Notes: a model not told the origin generated them from the sequence alone. Counted from the first letter of the stretch, positions 35,401 through 44,125 are shown. The stretch is DNA of 64,000 nucleotides from Yinghuangia elevatio (GCF_040649515.1 NZ_JBEZFP010000037.1:1-64000), one strand, 5' to 3'. A program made the numbers and translations.

Positions 35401-36395
35401 GGCTTGGCCGGAGCGTACGCGCGGAACAGGTACTCCCCGACGCCCGTGCGGTAGTCGGCCCACGTCCGCGCGCGACCGCCCAGGCGCAGCTTGACCAGCA
35501 GCCACCAGTTGTCGGGCGGGTGCGTGACCAGGACCGGCTGCACGGTCGGCCCCGGGCCCGGCCCGGGCGAGCCGGGCGAGCCGTCGCGTCCGGGCTCGGC
35601 GACCGAGGCGACCCCGCCGCGGCCGCCGCCCGGGCCACCGCGCCCGGCCACACCCGCCGGGCCCGGACCGCCGCCCGAACCGTCGGTCGCCACACCGGAG
35701 ATCGTCACGGTCTCGACCAGGATCAGCGCGCCGGGTCCGCCCACGGATCCGATGCCGCCGTTGCCGCCCGGGCCGCCGGGGCCGGGCTCGGGCGGGTCGA
35801 TGTCCGGCTTGTTGGGCCGGGCCGCGGCGTGATGGCCCTTGCCGCCGGTGCCGCCCTGCCCGCCCGCGCCGCCGAGGCCGCCGCGGGCGGAGATGCGCAG
35901 GTCGGACAGGTTCGCCGCCATGACGGTCACCGGTGAGGCGGGCAGACCCGGCTGCCCGTTGCCGCCGTTCCCGCCCGGGCCGCCGGGCCTCCCCGACAAA
36001 CCCTGGCCGCTCTTGCCCTGGGCGCCCGACGGCCCGGACGGCCCGGTCGCGCCGTCCGCCACGACGGCACCGCCGTTGCCGCGGTAAGTCTCGGCGACCA
36101 GCACGAGCGGGTGCCCGGTGAGCCCGGTCAGCACATACCCCGGGTCGTGCACGATCTCGCGTGCCACCAGGGCGAGGGTGGCGGTGGGTGACAACCCCCG
36201 GAACGCCGCCTCCGCGCGGATCTCCGCGAGCAGCGCGTCGTTCACGCGGATCGTGTCGCGGACGTAGGCCCAGTCCACCGCGATCTCTTCGGACATTTCC
36301 TCGGCCAGTGCCGCGGTCAAGTGGTCCGCCGTGTCGTCGGCCGTCGCCTCAGCCGTCGCCTCAGTCGTCGCTTCGCCGGTACGTGCAACCGCCAT
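32478..36395 (-). CDS. Large fusion: collagen-like, Tc-toxin-like, FG-GAP, TPR
   Basis: A 1305-residue protein without a signal peptide. Residues 1-100: an acidic Thr/Ala start and helical region. 105-285: glycine-rich triplets (GPSGPSGAQGKSG, GGNGGNG and others) broken by two beta-like stretches. 290-765: long helices and coiled coil, with a hydrophobic hairpin candidate at about 490-530 (AAIAVAAAVSAVY and SVVAFLAAANVMM). 765-915: a beta region matching the C-terminal TcB-binding part of Tc toxin A subunits (ISDPAVLQSLRANG, VRLDDFPADW, then W-x-V-A-L and LHIAIRYAFYA). 930-1000: two FG-GAP/VCBS units (ADFDGDHKADTVVW, DYDRDGRAELAVF). 1030-1290: five TPR-like repeats (A-G-R-x-x-E-A). This suggests a pore-forming or adhesin-type protein. 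No TcB/TcC-like gene is in the window. Confidence 0.8.
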   Translation of the reverse strand: MAVARTGEATTEATAEATADDTADHLTAALAEEMSEEIAVDWAYVRDTIRVNDALLAEIRAEAAFRGLSPTATLALVAREIVHDPGYVLTGLTGHPLVLVAETYRGNGGAVVADGATGPSGPSGAQGKSGQGLSGRPGGPGGNGGNGQPGLPASPVTVMAANLSDLRISARGGLGGAGGQGGTGGKGHHAAARPNKPDIDPPEPGPGGPGGNGGIGSVGGPGALILVETVTISGVATDGSGGGPGPAGVAGRGGPGGGRGGVASVAEPGRDGSPGSPGPGPGPTVQPVLVTHPPDNWWLLVKLRLGGRARTWADYRTGVGEYLFRAYAPAKPERGTHRDLAAHEFGRALALYPEQGRAAELLRYVASNLSPIGQPYDFDIMPDFPRFEGVVTDYDDIVKSLYDNALSLLLSAVDAGQKSSRLAADLAHVADMAGVLDLEGRAAALGLEGAKGKATAIDQQIEETRVQLDAVREKIVDKRMEFPPGNDLGPLLSAAIAVAAAVSAVYTGGASVVAFLAAANVMMTSVGAVEGFDVNTGKTADGDQLISYWDWKDPGNPQLKADKKDKIGGLAELVNTSKSFVDAGRSVADLFRTRIDGKLESQERDIIARQLDLVRQRGLQILEVSQKNMLLAAAVAKAAANKADLERLQNLKADWASDIAELGSISRRLVAQTQTYVDVLIRFGFYAHRALDLFTLASDTSPTYSFDIGYVHPDDVENAYQPLARGDDSRIIPLLKQYLDSWARMPELAALRSFYDGYQASLQHAPRYFTISDPAVLQSLRANGTATFTVRLDDFPADWAELKVERVHVALLGATADDPSVVAFLRHAGPATNRLRGGTVREISGQPLASAVEVTFDKREPGAPGPAGARPAFWGRSPATTWHVALEKTSQTQGNLRLDGLTALHIAIRYAFYAAPQATAQPVPPMPAGADFDGDHKADTVVWNSADGMWHVEPSAGGPAVTVPWGGPGDIPVPGDYDRDGRAELAVFRPSDRTLLTRSLAGGPTGVYLWRTEGYEPRPADYPGMDMLANAFRMRASDLSVAGRHDEAVAVQTQALDGYRQLTALSAPYRSALAQTLVMLGVYSTRGGRYDEGIAAGREGVAEYRTLGDAAQVAWAMGNLAALYRDARRYTEAVDEQRGTVEAYRELAAGDPRYRSSLAMTLVFLGMSLQQAGRHGESEAPSREAVALYRALGDEPNTAWALGNVGSRLRAAGRSAEAAEAWREAREMYRALAAADPVYRSLLAQSMYLTAVLLNDAGKRAEALAAVQESVVLYRQLTAENPGKYAGETAAAVKLQDSLAAAGGA

Positions 36396-36565
36396 CGGGT
36401 CCCCCTGACCGTCGTCCGATGATCGATCGTCGACCTCCCAGGCCCCCGAACGCGACGGTTGGCGAGGAAAACCATCCGGATGGAGTAAGACATCCGCAGG
36501 ACGATTCCCACTCGAACGAAGTGTCGTCTACCGCAGAGCGGTTGGCCCACGCATGATTGCGATCC

Positions 36566-38002
36566 ATGACGACTTGGAAGCGGATCCGGCACCACCTGAC
36601 CCGGAAGACGCGCAGGACGACAGGAAGACACGGTGCCGCGGCCCTGGGCCTCGCCTGCGTGATGGTGGTCTTCACCGCCGCACCGGGTTCGGCCGGCTCC
36701 GGCGGCCCGCCCGCCGCGCCGGACCCGTACTTCCCGCTCGCCGGCAACCAGGGCTACGACGTCGACCACTACGACCTCGACCTCGACTTCACCCCCGCGA
36801 CCGACCTCCTCGTCGCCCGCGCCGCGATCAAGGCCGAGGCACGCCGCGACCTCACCCGCTTCACCCTCGACTTCTCCGGCCCCGCCGTCGAACGCGTCGT
36901 CGTGGACGGGCGTTCCGCGGCGTTCTCCCGCGACGGGCAGGAGCTCACGATCGTCCCGGCCGGCAAGATCCGCGCCGGACGCGACTTCACGGTGACCGTC
37001 TGGTACCGGGGCACCGCGGCGCCGATCGACGACCCGGCGCTCGGCGTGTACGGCTGGATCAACACCGACGACGGCGCGGTGGCCCTGAACGAGCCCGACG
37101 GGGCCCGCAGTTGGTACCCGGTGAACGACGACGTACGCGACAAGGCCACCTACACCTTCCGCATCACCGCCCCCGCCGGACTGACCGCGCTCGCCAACGG
37201 CGAGCCGCAGGGCAAGCCGCGCACGGTCGGCGACCGCACCACCGCGGTCTGGTCGATGCGCAAGCCCATGTCCAGCTACCTGTCCATGGTCGCGATCGGC
37301 CGCTTCACGGTCACCGACGGCCGCGTCGGCCGTCTGCCGAACATCACCGCGTACGACCCGGCGGGCGACGGCGACGACGCCGCCCTGCACCGCACCACCG
37401 CCGACGCGGTGCGCTGGGGTCAGGAGCGGATCGGCCGCTACCCGTTCGACTCGACCGGCGGCATCATCGACCGCATCGACGTCGGCTACGCCCTGGAGAC
37501 CCAGGCCCGCCCCGTGTACGACGGCGAGCCCGACGAGGCCACGATCGTGCACGAGATCGCACACCAGTGGTACGGCAACAGCGTCACCCCCAAGACGTGG
37601 GCGGACCTCTGGCTCAACGAGGGCTTCGCCACGTACGCCGAGTGGCTGTGGCAGGAAGAGCGCGGCGGACCGACCGCGCAGTCGGTGTTCGACCAGCTCT
37701 GGGCGACCCCCGCGAACGACGATTTCTGGCACCTGAAGACGGCCGACCCGGGACGCGACGAACTCTTCAACTACAACGCCGTGTACCTGCGCGGCGCGAT
37801 GGCCCTGCACGCGCTGCGCACCACCATCGGCGACCGCGACTTCTTCACGCTCCTGAAGGTGTGGGCGGACAAATACCGCTACGACAACGCCGACACCCGG
37901 GACCTGATGAACCTGGCCCGCGCAATCTCGCACGACAACGTGAAGCCGCTGTTCGACGCCTGGCTCTACACCGCGGCCAAGCCGGCGACCCCGCAGGGCT
38001 GA
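36566..38002 (+). CDS. Secreted M1-family metallopeptidase
   Basis: A 478-residue zinc peptidase. The zinc site is HEIAHQW (about 329-335) followed 18 residues later by NEG, the HExxH-x18-E pattern of M1. The usual GAMEN exopeptidase motif is replaced by ALETQARP, as in the short secreted M1 branch. A basic N-region and hydrophobic core (AALGLACVMVVFTAAPGSAG) form a signal peptide. The ATG at 36566 is chosen over TTG at 36557. It probably trims extracellular peptides. It is divergent from the toxin-like gene; a shared role is possible but not shown. Confidence 0.92.
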   Translation: MTTWKRIRHHLTRKTRRTTGRHGAAALGLACVMVVFTAAPGSAGSGGPPAAPDPYFPLAGNQGYDVDHYDLDLDFTPATDLLVARAAIKAEARRDLTRFTLDFSGPAVERVVVDGRSAAFSRDGQELTIVPAGKIRAGRDFTVTVWYRGTAAPIDDPALGVYGWINTDDGAVALNEPDGARSWYPVNDDVRDKATYTFRITAPAGLTALANGEPQGKPRTVGDRTTAVWSMRKPMSSYLSMVAIGRFTVTDGRVGRLPNITAYDPAGDGDDAALHRTTADAVRWGQERIGRYPFDSTGGIIDRIDVGYALETQARPVYDGEPDEATIVHEIAHQWYGNSVTPKTWADLWLNEGFATYAEWLWQEERGGPTAQSVFDQLWATPANDDFWHLKTADPGRDELFNYNAVYLRGAMALHALRTTIGDRDFFTLLKVWADKYRYDNADTRDLMNLARAISHDNVKPLFDAWLYTAAKPATPQG

Positions 38003-38011
38003 CCACGACGC

Positions 38012-38052
38012 AACCCTCCCGCGGCCCGGTTGTCACGCGCCGCGGGAGGGTT
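38012..38052. terminator. Bidirectional hairpin terminator
   Basis: Perfect 13-bp arms (AACCCTCCCGCGG and its complement) around a 15-base loop, between convergent M1 peptidase and nitroreductase genes. The AA/TT ends could serve as short U-tracts on either strand. Confidence 0.8.
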
Positions 38053-38082
38053 CGGTGTCACCGGCTGCCGCTTCCGCCCGGT

Positions 38083-39075
38083 CTACCCGCCGCGGCGGGC
38101 GGAGCGCGGGGGCTCGATCAGCGGGCGCCCGGTGCGGAAGACCGCCACCGCGCGCTCGTGCGCGGCGAGGTCCAGCATGGCGGCCAACTCTGCAGCCGTG
38201 GCGGGGCAGTCGAGGATCTGACTGAGCGGGTGTGTGGCCAGTCCGCGCACCGCGAGGGCCAGCCAGCTGCGCATCAGCGCCCGCCCGAGTGCCACCAGCT
38301 CCGCGGGGCCCGCCGCCGCGGGGCCGACCAGGACGAGGGCGGTGCCCTCGCCGCGCAGCAGTCCGCGGGACGACGCGGCCAGGGCCGCGGGAAGCCCGGC
38401 TCGGCGGAACGTGCCGTACACGCGCGGGCGCAGCATCATCTCCAGGCCCGCCGCCTCGGCGCGGGACAGGCCGAGTGCCCGGTCGGTCAGCCCGTCCTGG
38501 GCGTACCGCGGGTGGCTCGGCCGCAGCCGCAGCCACTCGCGCAGCTCCGCGGTCACCTCGGGAGCCGCGAACATCCACCGGTCCGCGCGCGCCAGCAGCG
38601 GGGCCAGCGCCCGGGCCGGCAGGTGCCGGATCCCGCCCGCGTCCTCGACCAGGGCGGCGGCCTCGTCGAGCACGTCGTCGGGCAGCGGGCCGGCGGCGTA
38701 CGGTCCGCGTGCGCTGCGGCGCGAGGCGACGTCGTTTGCGGTGAAGCGGGTGGCGTACGGCTCCGCCGCCGGGACCAGCCACGCCACCCGCCGCGCGGCC
38801 CGGTCCACGTCCACCACGACGTCCGCACCCAACCCCGCCCCCGCGGCCACCACAAGACACGTCTCCAGGTACGCCCCGAGCCCGAGGAACAGATCGCGCC
38901 CGGTCGGGTCCGACACCGGCAGCGCCCGCATGGGATCCCAGTACACGCCCACGCCCGAGTCCTCATACCGCAGTTGCCACGGCTGCGTGTTGTGTGCGGA
39001 GGGCGCCCGCCCGCACTGCGCCGCGAGCGCGCGCATGGCAGCGGCCCATTCCGGCCCCGCCGGCGACGCCGTCAT
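38083..39075 (-). CDS. Acg-type nitroreductase-like FMN protein
   Basis: A 330-residue protein of the Acg (dormancy-associated) nitroreductase family. APSAHNTQPWQLRY (24-37) is the flavin-binding signature, DPTGRDLFLGLGAYLET follows, and a second fold half carries MLRPRVYGTFRRAGLP and LVLVGP. Acg proteins bind FMN but often do not use common nitro substrates. It is the last gene of a four-gene operon in which each junction is a 4-base ATGA overlap, so it probably modifies or sequesters the product of the upstream enzymes. Confidence 0.87.
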   Translation of the reverse strand: MTASPAGPEWAAAMRALAAQCGRAPSAHNTQPWQLRYEDSGVGVYWDPMRALPVSDPTGRDLFLGLGAYLETCLVVAAGAGLGADVVVDVDRAARRVAWLVPAAEPYATRFTANDVASRRSARGPYAAGPLPDDVLDEAAALVEDAGGIRHLPARALAPLLARADRWMFAAPEVTAELREWLRLRPSHPRYAQDGLTDRALGLSRAEAAGLEMMLRPRVYGTFRRAGLPAALAASSRGLLRGEGTALVLVGPAAAGPAELVALGRALMRSWLALAVRGLATHPLSQILDCPATAAELAAMLDLAAHERAVAVFRTGRPLIEPPRSARRGG

Positions 39076-40226
39076 GCGCGTACCTCCCGCCCGTAGAACG
39101 TGTGGCCGTGCAGAACGCGTCCGCCCATACGGACATACTGCGCCGCGGAAGCCGCGTTGTCGTCCTCTACCCAGGTACTGCGCAGCGCCGTGTACCCCCC
39201 GACCCGCAGATTGCGGTACAACTCGCGTGCCAGCAGCTTCAGATAGCCCCGGCCCTGGGCCTCGGGCACGGTCCCCTTGATGATGAGCACCGCCTCGCGC
39301 CGGTAGCGCTTGCGGGTGGCCAGCAGACGGACCTGGTTGACGATACCCAGGTCGCCGCCCACCTTCGCCAGGTACCCCGAGATGTCGGGCACCACGAGCA
39401 CGAACGCGACCGGCATGCCCGCCCGTTCGAGCCACATGAGCAGCGACTCGTCGAGCAGGTAGGCGAGGCCGTCCGTCTGCGCGTGCAACTCGTCCGCGTC
39501 GATGGGCGTGTAGTAGCCGAGCTGCGCGAAACTCGCGTTGAGCATCTCGCGCAGCATGGGCAGTTGATCGCCGAGATGGCGTCGCGATCCGTGCCGGATC
39601 GTCAACTGCTCGCCCCTGAGCCGTGCGTCGTCGAAGCGGAAGACCTCGTCCACGTCGACGCCGCGCTTCCCGAGGTCGTCGCAGATCCAGGTCGCGGCCT
39701 CGAACTTTCGTGTGAAACCGAGGCTTTCGTACGCCTTCGGGTAATACGCGGGATTCCAGGCGGAGTCCACGAAGCCGCGGGCCTCGAACCCCGACGTGAT
39801 GACGCCGCCCGTCTGGTTCGGTAGCAGGGCCACCGGGCCGAACAGCGCGTCGTGGCCCTCGGCTTGGGCCCGCTCCTCGGCGAGGTGCACGAGAGTGGCG
39901 GCCACCTCCGGGTCCTCGGCGAACTCCGTGAGTCCGAACAACTGGTGCCGAGCGCCGAGCTTTTCGTCGAACTTGGGGTTCGTGTGCAGGCACGTGCGCC
40001 CGACCGCGCGGCCTTGCGCGTCGCGCACGAGGTGAAACTCGACGGGGCCGTACCGGGCATGCGGGCCGCGCCCGCGCCACAGGTCGGCGAGGACCTGGCG
40101 GATCGGCGGGATGTACCGGTCGCGCGGGTGGAGGCGCAGCGGGAGGTCGCAGAACTCGGCGAACGCCTTTCGGGTGGCGACGCGTTCCACGGTCAGGCCG
40201 CCGGTCCGGGTGGTGCGCGCGGTCAT
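39072..40226 (-). CDS. GNAT-like N-acyltransferase family protein
   Basis: A 384-residue protein in which an acyltransferase-like fold is recognisable but no named family. The N-terminal part has DRYIPPIRQVLADLWRGRGP and GRAVGRTCLHTNPKFDEK, and the C-terminal half has a GNAT-like acetyl-CoA loop TVPEAQGRGYLKLLAREL, then ALRSTWVEDDNAASAAQYVRM, the usual GNAT ending. It may transfer an activated acyl group made by the upstream adenylating enzyme to an amine. ATGA overlaps on both sides bind it tightly to its neighbours. Confidence 0.75.
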   Translation of the reverse strand: MTARTTRTGGLTVERVATRKAFAEFCDLPLRLHPRDRYIPPIRQVLADLWRGRGPHARYGPVEFHLVRDAQGRAVGRTCLHTNPKFDEKLGARHQLFGLTEFAEDPEVAATLVHLAEERAQAEGHDALFGPVALLPNQTGGVITSGFEARGFVDSAWNPAYYPKAYESLGFTRKFEAATWICDDLGKRGVDVDEVFRFDDARLRGEQLTIRHGSRRHLGDQLPMLREMLNASFAQLGYYTPIDADELHAQTDGLAYLLDESLLMWLERAGMPVAFVLVVPDISGYLAKVGGDLGIVNQVRLLATRKRYRREAVLIIKGTVPEAQGRGYLKLLARELYRNLRVGGYTALRSTWVEDDNAASAAQYVRMGGRVLHGHTFYGREVRA

Positions 40227-40687
40227 GCGCCGCCGCTCCGTCCCGCGCGGTGCACCGAGGGGCCGGCCTGCTCGGAGGACAGCGCGGTGAAGTCCTCGAT
40301 GTGTGCCATCGTGCCGTCCTCGGCCCGCCAGACGCCGTTGCTGTAGCCGCCCGGCTCCGCGGTGAAGATCCGGATCCATCCGCCGCTCGCGTACTTCGTG
40401 CCGTTGTCGGTGACCCAGCACATCAGGTCGCGGTGGTGCCGTGTGCGGGCGAACTTCATGAGCGCGTCGGTGTCCTCGAAGAACGCGATGGTGCCCAGCG
40501 TGAACGGGAACTCCCACCAGACCTTGTGCCAGCGGTATCCGTCCATGCGCTTCATGTCGCGTACGAGCTTGGACCAGGTGCGGCCGAGCCGGATCAGCGA
40601 GAGCGGGCCGGAGTACTTGGTGGCGCCGATGAACATCGCGCCAGAGCGGGCCTGCGGCGGTGCCTTGGAGAAGTCGGTCGTCCTCAT
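40223..40687 (-). CDS. Small protein, possible dimeric barrel/CrtA-like
   Basis: A 154-residue protein of unknown function. The pattern SLIRLGRTWSKLVRDMKRM, then WWEFPFTLGTIAFFEDTDALMKFA, TRHHRDLMCWV and GGWIRIFTAEP resembles alpha/beta-barrel heme or monooxygenase-like proteins (DUF3291 or spheroidene-monooxygenase-like); H in RTRHH could be a ligand. The fold assignment is tentative. Coupled by ATGA to genes on both sides, it is likely an enzyme of the same short pathway. Confidence 0.65.
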   Translation of the reverse strand: MRTTDFSKAPPQARSGAMFIGATKYSGPLSLIRLGRTWSKLVRDMKRMDGYRWHKVWWEFPFTLGTIAFFEDTDALMKFARTRHHRDLMCWVTDNGTKYASGGWIRIFTAEPGGYSNGVWRAEDGTMAHIEDFTALSSEQAGPSVHRAGRSGGA

Positions 40688-42249
40688 GCCGCGTTCTTCC
40701 CCTCGGTGACCAGGTACACGTTCTTGATCTTGCTGGTGCCCCGCGCGAACGGGCCCTCGCCGAAGGCGTGGACGCGCACCTGGACATCCGCAGTCGAAGG
40801 GTCCTCGGCCAGCGACTGGGCGAAGTCCCGGCTCACCCGGGCCAGATGGCCGACCACGCCGTCGCGGCACACGGCCGACAGCTTCTCGCGCTCCGCGTCG
40901 TCCAGCTCCGCGCCGTCGCGCAGTTGGAGGTTGACCACGGGGCGCGACTCGAGGTCGGCGTACTCGTCGATGGTCAGGCAGAAGCCCTCCAGGTGCCCGG
41001 CCATGGGGTTGTCCTGGTAGAGGCCGTACTCGACGTCCTGCGGGTAGATGTTGGCGCCCATGTAGGAAATCGTGCTGTCCTTGCGCCCGTATAGCAGGAG
41101 CAGGGGCAGGCGCATGCCCTCGCTCCGGAACGCCGATTCGCACTCCGCCCAGGCGTCCGGGTCCTCGCGCACCACCGCCTCCAGCGCCGGGTAGCCCAGC
41201 AGGCGGCCCTCGTCGCCGATGTTGTAGCGCAGCTTCGGGGCCAGCACCGCCGTGGAGTTGATGGTGCACACGATCTCGTCCCGGTCGTTGATCTCCAGGT
41301 ACGTCTCCAGCGGGTTGTACTGGAACACCATCGGCACCCGGCCCTCGTCGGGGCCGAGCAGCGCGTCGCGCAGCCGGTCGTCGGTCAGCAGGCGACGCCG
41401 CAGCCACACCGTCAGGTCGCTCTCGCCCGCCATGCCGATCGTCAGGTCCGACGCACCGTACCCCGAGCGCACCTTCACGAAGCGCTCCTCCAGATAGTCG
41501 CGCAGCGCCTCGGTCATCCCCTCGCCGCCGACGAACCCGAACAGCCGATGGCGCCGCCAGTCGAAGCCCTCCGCGTCGAGCCGGTCGCGCAGGTGCTTGA
41601 GGAACGGCGGGTACGCGGTCACCAGGTAGTTGAAGCGCGGCCCGAAGTGCCGGATCGTGTCCACGATCTTGTCGAGGTCCGGCCCGGTGTTCTTGACCAT
41701 CGCGATGCGCGCCATCGCAATACCCGTGTTGGTCCCGGTCGCCCACGCGCCCATCGAGTAGGCGTTGATGACGAACAACCGCTTGCGGGGGAACACCATC
41801 GACGTGTACCCGGCGACGTTCTTGTGCACCGAGTTCAGCTCACGTCGCGAGCGCAGCCAGTTGTACGGCGTCCCCGACGACCCCGAGGACTCGTCCACGA
41901 CAGTCCCGGCGATCTCCAGTTCGCCCTGCCAGCACCGCAGTTCCTCCGGGTACGCGCGGACGTACGTGTCCTTCGCCGTCTCCGGGTACGACTCCAGCTT
42001 GAACCACCGGAACCGCCAGCCCTGCCGCCGCAGATAGTCCCGGTACGCCGGCACGTCCAGGGCCGCGAACTGGCACGTCATCCACGCGTGCCGCCGGGCG
42101 AATCGCTCCATGCGGGGGTGGTAGTGCGTCGCGGTCCACCGCCACACGGCGGGATGCGCCCGATATCCGCGGTACAGCGCGGTGAGTGCGAAGCTGACGA
42201 TCCGCAGTAGCCACTGCCGGACGAAACGCACGATTGCCGTCCTCCCCAA
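40684..42249 (-). CDS. PaaK-like adenylate-forming enzyme
   Basis: A 521-residue protein resembling phenylacetate-CoA ligase. An N-terminal hydrophobic stretch (WLLRIVSFALTALYRG) may touch the membrane. The AMP-binding signature is ESSGSSGTPYNW, and GGEGMTEALRDYLEERF, SGYGASDLTIGMAGE, LRYNIGDEGRLLGYP and the C-terminal hinge LLYGRKDSTISYMGANIYP match the PaaK fold. The final part ends GTSKIKNVYLV with a possible catalytic Lys. It probably activates a carboxylic acid as acyl-AMP or thioester. It is the first of four ATGA-linked genes and sets the substrate of the pathway. Confidence 0.87.
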   Translation of the reverse strand: MGRTAIVRFVRQWLLRIVSFALTALYRGYRAHPAVWRWTATHYHPRMERFARRHAWMTCQFAALDVPAYRDYLRRQGWRFRWFKLESYPETAKDTYVRAYPEELRCWQGELEIAGTVVDESSGSSGTPYNWLRSRRELNSVHKNVAGYTSMVFPRKRLFVINAYSMGAWATGTNTGIAMARIAMVKNTGPDLDKIVDTIRHFGPRFNYLVTAYPPFLKHLRDRLDAEGFDWRRHRLFGFVGGEGMTEALRDYLEERFVKVRSGYGASDLTIGMAGESDLTVWLRRRLLTDDRLRDALLGPDEGRVPMVFQYNPLETYLEINDRDEIVCTINSTAVLAPKLRYNIGDEGRLLGYPALEAVVREDPDAWAECESAFRSEGMRLPLLLLYGRKDSTISYMGANIYPQDVEYGLYQDNPMAGHLEGFCLTIDEYADLESRPVVNLQLRDGAELDDAEREKLSAVCRDGVVGHLARVSRDFAQSLAEDPSTADVQVRVHAFGEGPFARGTSKIKNVYLVTEGKNAA

Positions 42250-42346
42250 GTTGCCCGGTCGCCGTCCGGCACACCGCGGTCCACCGGACGATCCGGTTCC
42301 CCTTCAGCCTGCCCGGTCCGGCCGAGCCGGACATGGGGACAACTAC

Positions 42347-44125
42347 TCAATTCCGCACGGCCGCGGCACGGGCGGTGGCCGTGAGTTCGACCACCGTGCC
42401 GGAGAAATCGTCGGCGAGCAGCGTGACCGCCGCCAGCCATGCGTCCACGGAGTCCCGGCCCGGGTCCCCGGCGGCCATCGCCCGCAGCCGGTCCTCGGCG
42501 TCGTCGTGAAGGGCGGGGGCGAACGCTTTGCAGCGCAGCGCGACTTCGAGAGCCGCGGCGGCGGGCCGGGCGTACCGCAGCAGATCGTCCGCGCCGATGA
42601 GTCGCATCCCGATCGCGGCCCAGACCCACCGCGAACCCGGCCGGGCCGCCTCGGTGAGTTCGAGCGGATTGCCGCGCAACAGGCGCAGGCAGCTCTCGCG
42701 GGTGAGTGGTTCACGCCACCCGGTGAGCGGGCTGCCGCGCAGGCCGGTGCGCGGCGCGAGGCGCCGGTCGGCCCGTTCGTCCGGCTCGAGCCGCGCGGCC
42801 ACCTGCGCCGCGACCTCGGCGGGGGCCAACGTCATCACGAGCGAGGCCGCCCCGTGCCGGGGGTTGCGCCGGAACCGGGGCCGCGGCGGCGGCACCGGGC
42901 CGGGGCGGGCGGCGTACGCGAGCAGTTCCGGGACCGTCCCGCCGAACCGCGGGCCGGCGCGGAGGAGGCGCAGCCACGCGTCGGGGTCCCCGCCGACGGT
43001 CCCGGCGGGGTCGAGGTCCAGCAGCGCGTACACGAACGGAAGCGAGGAGAACAACTGGGGATCGGTGCCCGCCGCCGATGGTCTGCCCTGCTCGGGCGCA
43101 ACTGCTTCCGACGTCTCGTCGATGAAGTCCAGCAGCCACCACGCCGGGGCTGCGGTACGGACGACCTCCTCGGCGGTCGTCGTGCCCGCGTCCAGCGCCT
43201 CGGCGAGGACCCGGTCGGGTGACACGCCCCGGAGCAGGCGCGGCACGAACTCCCGTGGGCAGTCCGGGTGCGCGAGCAACGCCGAGCGGGCCTTGCCCCG
43301 GAAGGGTTCCGCGAGGTCGGCCCGCATCAGCGCGCCCCAGTCGATCGGCACCGTTCCGGCGAGTACGTCGTGCGCCGGGTACCGGTTGCTCGACAGCCGG
43401 AGCCGCCGGGCCGACTCGCCGTCGCGTACGGCCACCTCGTGCAGGCGCGCGAGCTGCGCACGGCCGTGCGGTGCGTCGAGGAACGGCCGCAACTGCCGGA
43501 TCCCCTTCGGGTGCAGGCGCGCCGACCGAGGGATCCCCAGGTACCGGTCCAGCACGTCCCGCAGGCCCGCGGCGCCGAACTCTTCCCACAGCCGCAGCGC
43601 CGCCCCGAGAAAGGCGCTGTCGTGCAGCGGCGCGGGAAGGCGTACCGAGACCAGCGCCTGGAGTGCGACGGCCGGGTCGTCCGCGCCGAGCAGAACGCGG
43701 AGCCGGCCGGGGGAGTGGGTGTCGATCGTGTGCGTGAGCCCGACCGGATCGTGGGCGGTCCGCCGGATGAGCGGGGCCACGAGCGACGCGGGCAGGTGGG
43801 GATGGGCGAGCAGGACGGCGTGCGTGAGGAAGTCGTCCTGGGCGGCCAACTGTTGCAGGTTGTCCTCGCGCAAGCGGTGGTCGGACGCCAGCACTTGGCG
43901 CAGCAGGTCCGCGTGCCGCCTGTTGCCGCCCGCGCGCAGCGCGAGGGCCACGACCTCGTGTGCGGGGAGCCCGCCGTACGCCAGCACCGACATCCGGTGC
44001 CCCGGTTCGAGCCGCTCCAGGACACCGGCCCGCACGTCGGCGGGCAGGCAGCGCAACAGCGTGCCCGCCGCCTGAACGCACTGCGGCAGGCCGGTGGCCA
44101 AAGGGGCGACCGAGCGCCTGCGCAT
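42347..44125 (-). CDS. Unknown helical-repeat protein
   Basis: A 592-residue soluble protein with no recognised family. It is rich in Leu/Ala/Arg helices of 30-40 residue period (GGLPAHEVVALALRAGGNRRH, HPHLPASLVAPLIRRTAHDP, DCPREFVPRLLRGVSPDRVL), like HEAT or leucine-rich variant repeats, sharing a 'bad weeds' pattern of H-x-x-L/C-P. The ATG at 44125 gives the best start. It is divergent, with a perfect 15-bp dyad between, from the trypsin-NTPase gene, and may be its partner. Confidence 0.75.
   Translation of the reverse strand: MRRRSVAPLATGLPQCVQAAGTLLRCLPADVRAGVLERLEPGHRMSVLAYGGLPAHEVVALALRAGGNRRHADLLRQVLASDHRLREDNLQQLAAQDDFLTHAVLLAHPHLPASLVAPLIRRTAHDPVGLTHTIDTHSPGRLRVLLGADDPAVALQALVSVRLPAPLHDSAFLGAALRLWEEFGAAGLRDVLDRYLGIPRSARLHPKGIRQLRPFLDAPHGRAQLARLHEVAVRDGESARRLRLSSNRYPAHDVLAGTVPIDWGALMRADLAEPFRGKARSALLAHPDCPREFVPRLLRGVSPDRVLAEALDAGTTTAEEVVRTAAPAWWLLDFIDETSEAVAPEQGRPSAAGTDPQLFSSLPFVYALLDLDPAGTVGGDPDAWLRLLRAGPRFGGTVPELLAYAARPGPVPPPRPRFRRNPRHGAASLVMTLAPAEVAAQVAARLEPDERADRRLAPRTGLRGSPLTGWREPLTRESCLRLLRGNPLELTEAARPGSRWVWAAIGMRLIGADDLLRYARPAAAALEVALRCKAFAPALHDDAEDRLRAMAAGDPGRDSVDAWLAAVTLLADDFSGTVVELTATARAAAVRN

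Noticed and set aside
32871..35936. 1021-residue plus-strand frame
   Set aside because: It is the antisense shadow of the toxin-like gene.
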